Shown here one piece after another: positions 62,291 through 64,000 of a stretch of 64,000 bases of DNA. Each line of letters opens with the position of its first letter. The stretch's first letter is position 1. The stretch is from Podospora pseudoanserina (Eukaryota; Ascomycota; Sordariomycetes; Sordariales; Podosporaceae): contig NC_085924.1 of the NCBI RefSeq assembly GCF_035222485.1, positions 2,852,001 through 2,916,000 of the forward strand, read 5' to 3'. The position numbers and the translations under genes were made by a program. The notes under the pieces are model-generated. The model worked only from the letters and a program-made list of their open reading frames with translations. It did not search any database and had not been told where the DNA came from.

Positions 62291-62732
62291 GATGGCAGAT
62301 ATCTTGGTGTGCATAAATGAGTAATTAAATTCAGGTGCTGAAGATTTCTGCACTTGAGGCGAAGGGCTTCACAAATAAATCTCGTGACATATGTATACAG
62401 GCCGCTTCGAGCTACCAAATCAGGACAATATTCCGACCGAGACTAGGTCATCCCGCACCACCTTTGTACCTACCTGGTAGTTACTTAGAATCTTCAATCA
62501 GGTAGTACCCATACTCGGCAAACATAAAGCTTTGGCGACAGCGATGTCTTTTCTACCTTGGTTTTTCTAACAAAACCCCATCCACTTCTACCCTCCCCCT
62601 GAACCCCTGAATCCAGCCAGCCGCTCACCACAAACACCCCGACCAAATCACAAAAAACAAAAGAAAAGCTCCCTACTATCTCATCACCCACCGAATCCTA
62701 CTCTTCCCAAAGAACTCCCAACACAAACCCTT
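62291..62732. other. Intergenic, no gene seen
   Basis: 442 bp with GTACCTACCTGGTAG at 62466-62480. No gene supported. Confidence 0.45.
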
Positions 62733-63078
62733 CTAATCACAAATAGCAGCAAGCCCATTGGCGAAGCACCTCTCATCAGCACAGCAGCAAGCCCCGCGCG
62801 CCTGGGGGACGCCGTCCTCATTGGTAGGGAAGATGCAGTTGGCGGGCGAGTTGCCGGCCGGGGTGATCACCGCAAGCTCGGTTTCACTGCCGACGCCTGT
62901 TTGGTTGGGTACCAGTGTCAACTGAGTTAATGCAAGTGCATTGGGAAAAAAACAAGAACTTACAAGCAAGGCTTCCGCCGGGGAGGATGTCGCTTCCGCA
63001 GAGGCGGGCGTTGGGGGGGCATTGCGCGCTGGTGAGGGCAGCGGCGGTGGCAAGGAGGAGGAGGGTGAACTTGTTCAT
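62733..63078 (-). CDS. Small secreted cysteine-rich protein
   Basis: Two exons, 63078-62964 and 62896-62733, 92 aa. The signal peptide 'MNKFTLLLLATAAALTSA' is followed by a mature chain of about 74 residues with nine cysteines, including a CCC run in 'RGACCCADERCFANG'. The intron (GTAAGT donor, CAG acceptor) splits a Cys codon. A size under 100 aa, a secretion signal and dense cysteines fit fungal small secreted proteins (effector-like, antifungal-like or hydrophobin-adjacent). The hydrophobin pattern of eight Cys with two CC pairs does not match. No homologue recognised; an odd Cys number leaves one unpaired or allows a dimer. Confidence 0.78.
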
Positions 63079-64000
63079 TTCCGTAGAGGGCTGGGTTTGG
63101 GATGTCGGTGAGGTGGTGAGGTGGTGTTGAATTGTTGTGTTATGGACAGGAGACTAAACTCAGGGGAGGGTGGTGTACTTATACTTTTGTTCTTTTCATG
63201 GCATGAATGAGGACGAGGTTGATGGCTCGAGTCCGAGGCTATGGAAGGTAAGGGAACAGATCCTTACCCCTTGTGGCTGTTGCATTGTTTTGCCATGATT
63301 GAAGGAATTCTCACCGAACTTGAAGTCAAAGGATTGGGTCATGCGTCTGCGATGAAGACTGTTGGGTTGGTCTTTAACGGGGATGACAACATATACTTTG
63401 GGGTCACAACATCGCACTTGTGGTATTGCAAGGGTAGCCGGCAGCCCCGGAACCAGGCATCGAGCTTTGTTATAGTGACGATCACTGGCGATGGATTGTC
63501 TGTTTCAAGAAGAATCGTGATGGAGGCATTGTCTTTGGAGGATTTCAAGCCTGTTGCCGGATGATGGATAGCTCTGTTGGCCATGCGTCCGAAACGATTT
63601 GGCCCCACCTATGATCGAGCAAGAAGTGATAGATACAGCAGTACTGCATGTTAGAAACACTGCTCAAAAGTTCGTAGCGCTGATCTTTTGTACCTACTTT
63701 AAAGGTGTGGACTGATCAAGCCATCCCACCCCCTTTCCACACGAGGGAGAGACGGTTCAAACAGGAATCCCAGTTACTTAAGATTGAGAGTACCAGACAA
63801 GGACAGCCTGAAACCTCAATCCTCCATATCAGTTGTTTTACGTAAAAACTGTCGTTGAATTTTGTTGCCTGCCACGCATTAGAGTATATGACATGGATGT
63901 GGATCCGTCCCAACTTCAAACACAGGTCCCATGAAACCGGTAGCGAATGAGCCTCATTTTTGGTAGGTCAGGCTTCTCTCGGTGAGCTATGTTGGAGGCG
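63079..64000. other. Intergenic to window end
   Basis: Upstream of the small secreted protein gene. A 107-codon plus frame at 63241-63564 has no recognisable domain and poor codon character. GTACCTAC occurs at 63690. No gene supported. Confidence 0.4.

Noticed and set aside
63241-63564. 107-codon plus-strand frame near the window end
   Set aside because: No recognisable motif, no good codon pattern and an overlapping frame of similar length on the other strand.

Overview
The window is nuclear DNA of a filamentous ascomycete, most likely a Sordariomycete and plausibly a member of the Sordariales. The evidence is compact protein-coding genes with 49-80 bp spliceosomal introns (GTRNGT donors, RCTRAC-like branch points, YAG acceptors), fungus-specific families (HET, DUF6594, 2EXR, fungal NLR/STAND, WSC, AIM24), no operons, and frequent short intergenic TACCTA/TAGGTA motifs. 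Intron boundaries were assigned by eye from reading-frame continuity; summed exon lengths were checked for frame.

Layout. 0.8-12 kb: a membrane-anchored HET protein, AIM24 divergent from a kinesin-10 gene, the mitochondrial ABC transporter ATM1 and a DapA-family aldolase. 12-17.3 kb: a decayed 2EXR gene, an isochorismatase-family hydrolase and a secreted M14 carboxypeptidase. 17.5-31.6 kb: an accessory stretch with a decayed NACHT NLR, a MutY glycosylase, a second HET protein, a 2OG-Fe(II) oxygenase, a decayed DUF6594 gene, two broken fragments (coiled-coil, then retropepsin-like) and an unusual secreted protein joining an AA14-like LPMO module, a WSC domain and a beta/gamma-crystallin-like tail. 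32-42.5 kb: housekeeping metabolism, with cystathionine gamma-synthase, an intact DUF6594 protein, trehalose-6-phosphate phosphatase (TPS2) and a GFA-domain protein. 42.8-49.6 kb: an O-methyltransferase, a SET protein with a signal-like N-terminus, a gene-poor 2.6 kb stretch and a BTB protein. 50.9-63.1 kb: a secreted lipocalin, a tandem retropepsin-like protein, two FAD monooxygenases flanking a dual-specificity phosphatase, a D-2-hydroxyacid dehydrogenase, a single-pass membrane protein, a second GFA protein with a microsatellite-encoded Ser/Thr tract, and a small Cys-rich secreted protein.

How genes may relate. ATM1 exports a mitochondrial sulfur/glutathione species for cytosolic Fe-S assembly, and MutY is an Fe-S client. 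The HET, NLR, DUF6594 and 2EXR genes belong to families enriched in fungal self/non-self recognition regions, and several copies here are decayed, as expected of fast-turnover loci. The oxidative genes at 53.7-59.1 kb lack a PKS, NRPS or terpene backbone, so a catabolic or detoxifying role is likelier than a classical biosynthetic cluster. I saw no tRNA, rRNA, CRISPR array or intact transposon. The most notable observations are two GC-AG introns, the AA14-like/WSC/crystallin protein, an O-methyltransferase lacking its catalytic His, a shortened Fe-S ligand spacing in MutY, a microsatellite placed between two candidate starts of a GFA gene, and a repeated switch from C-rich to G-rich coding strand within genes.
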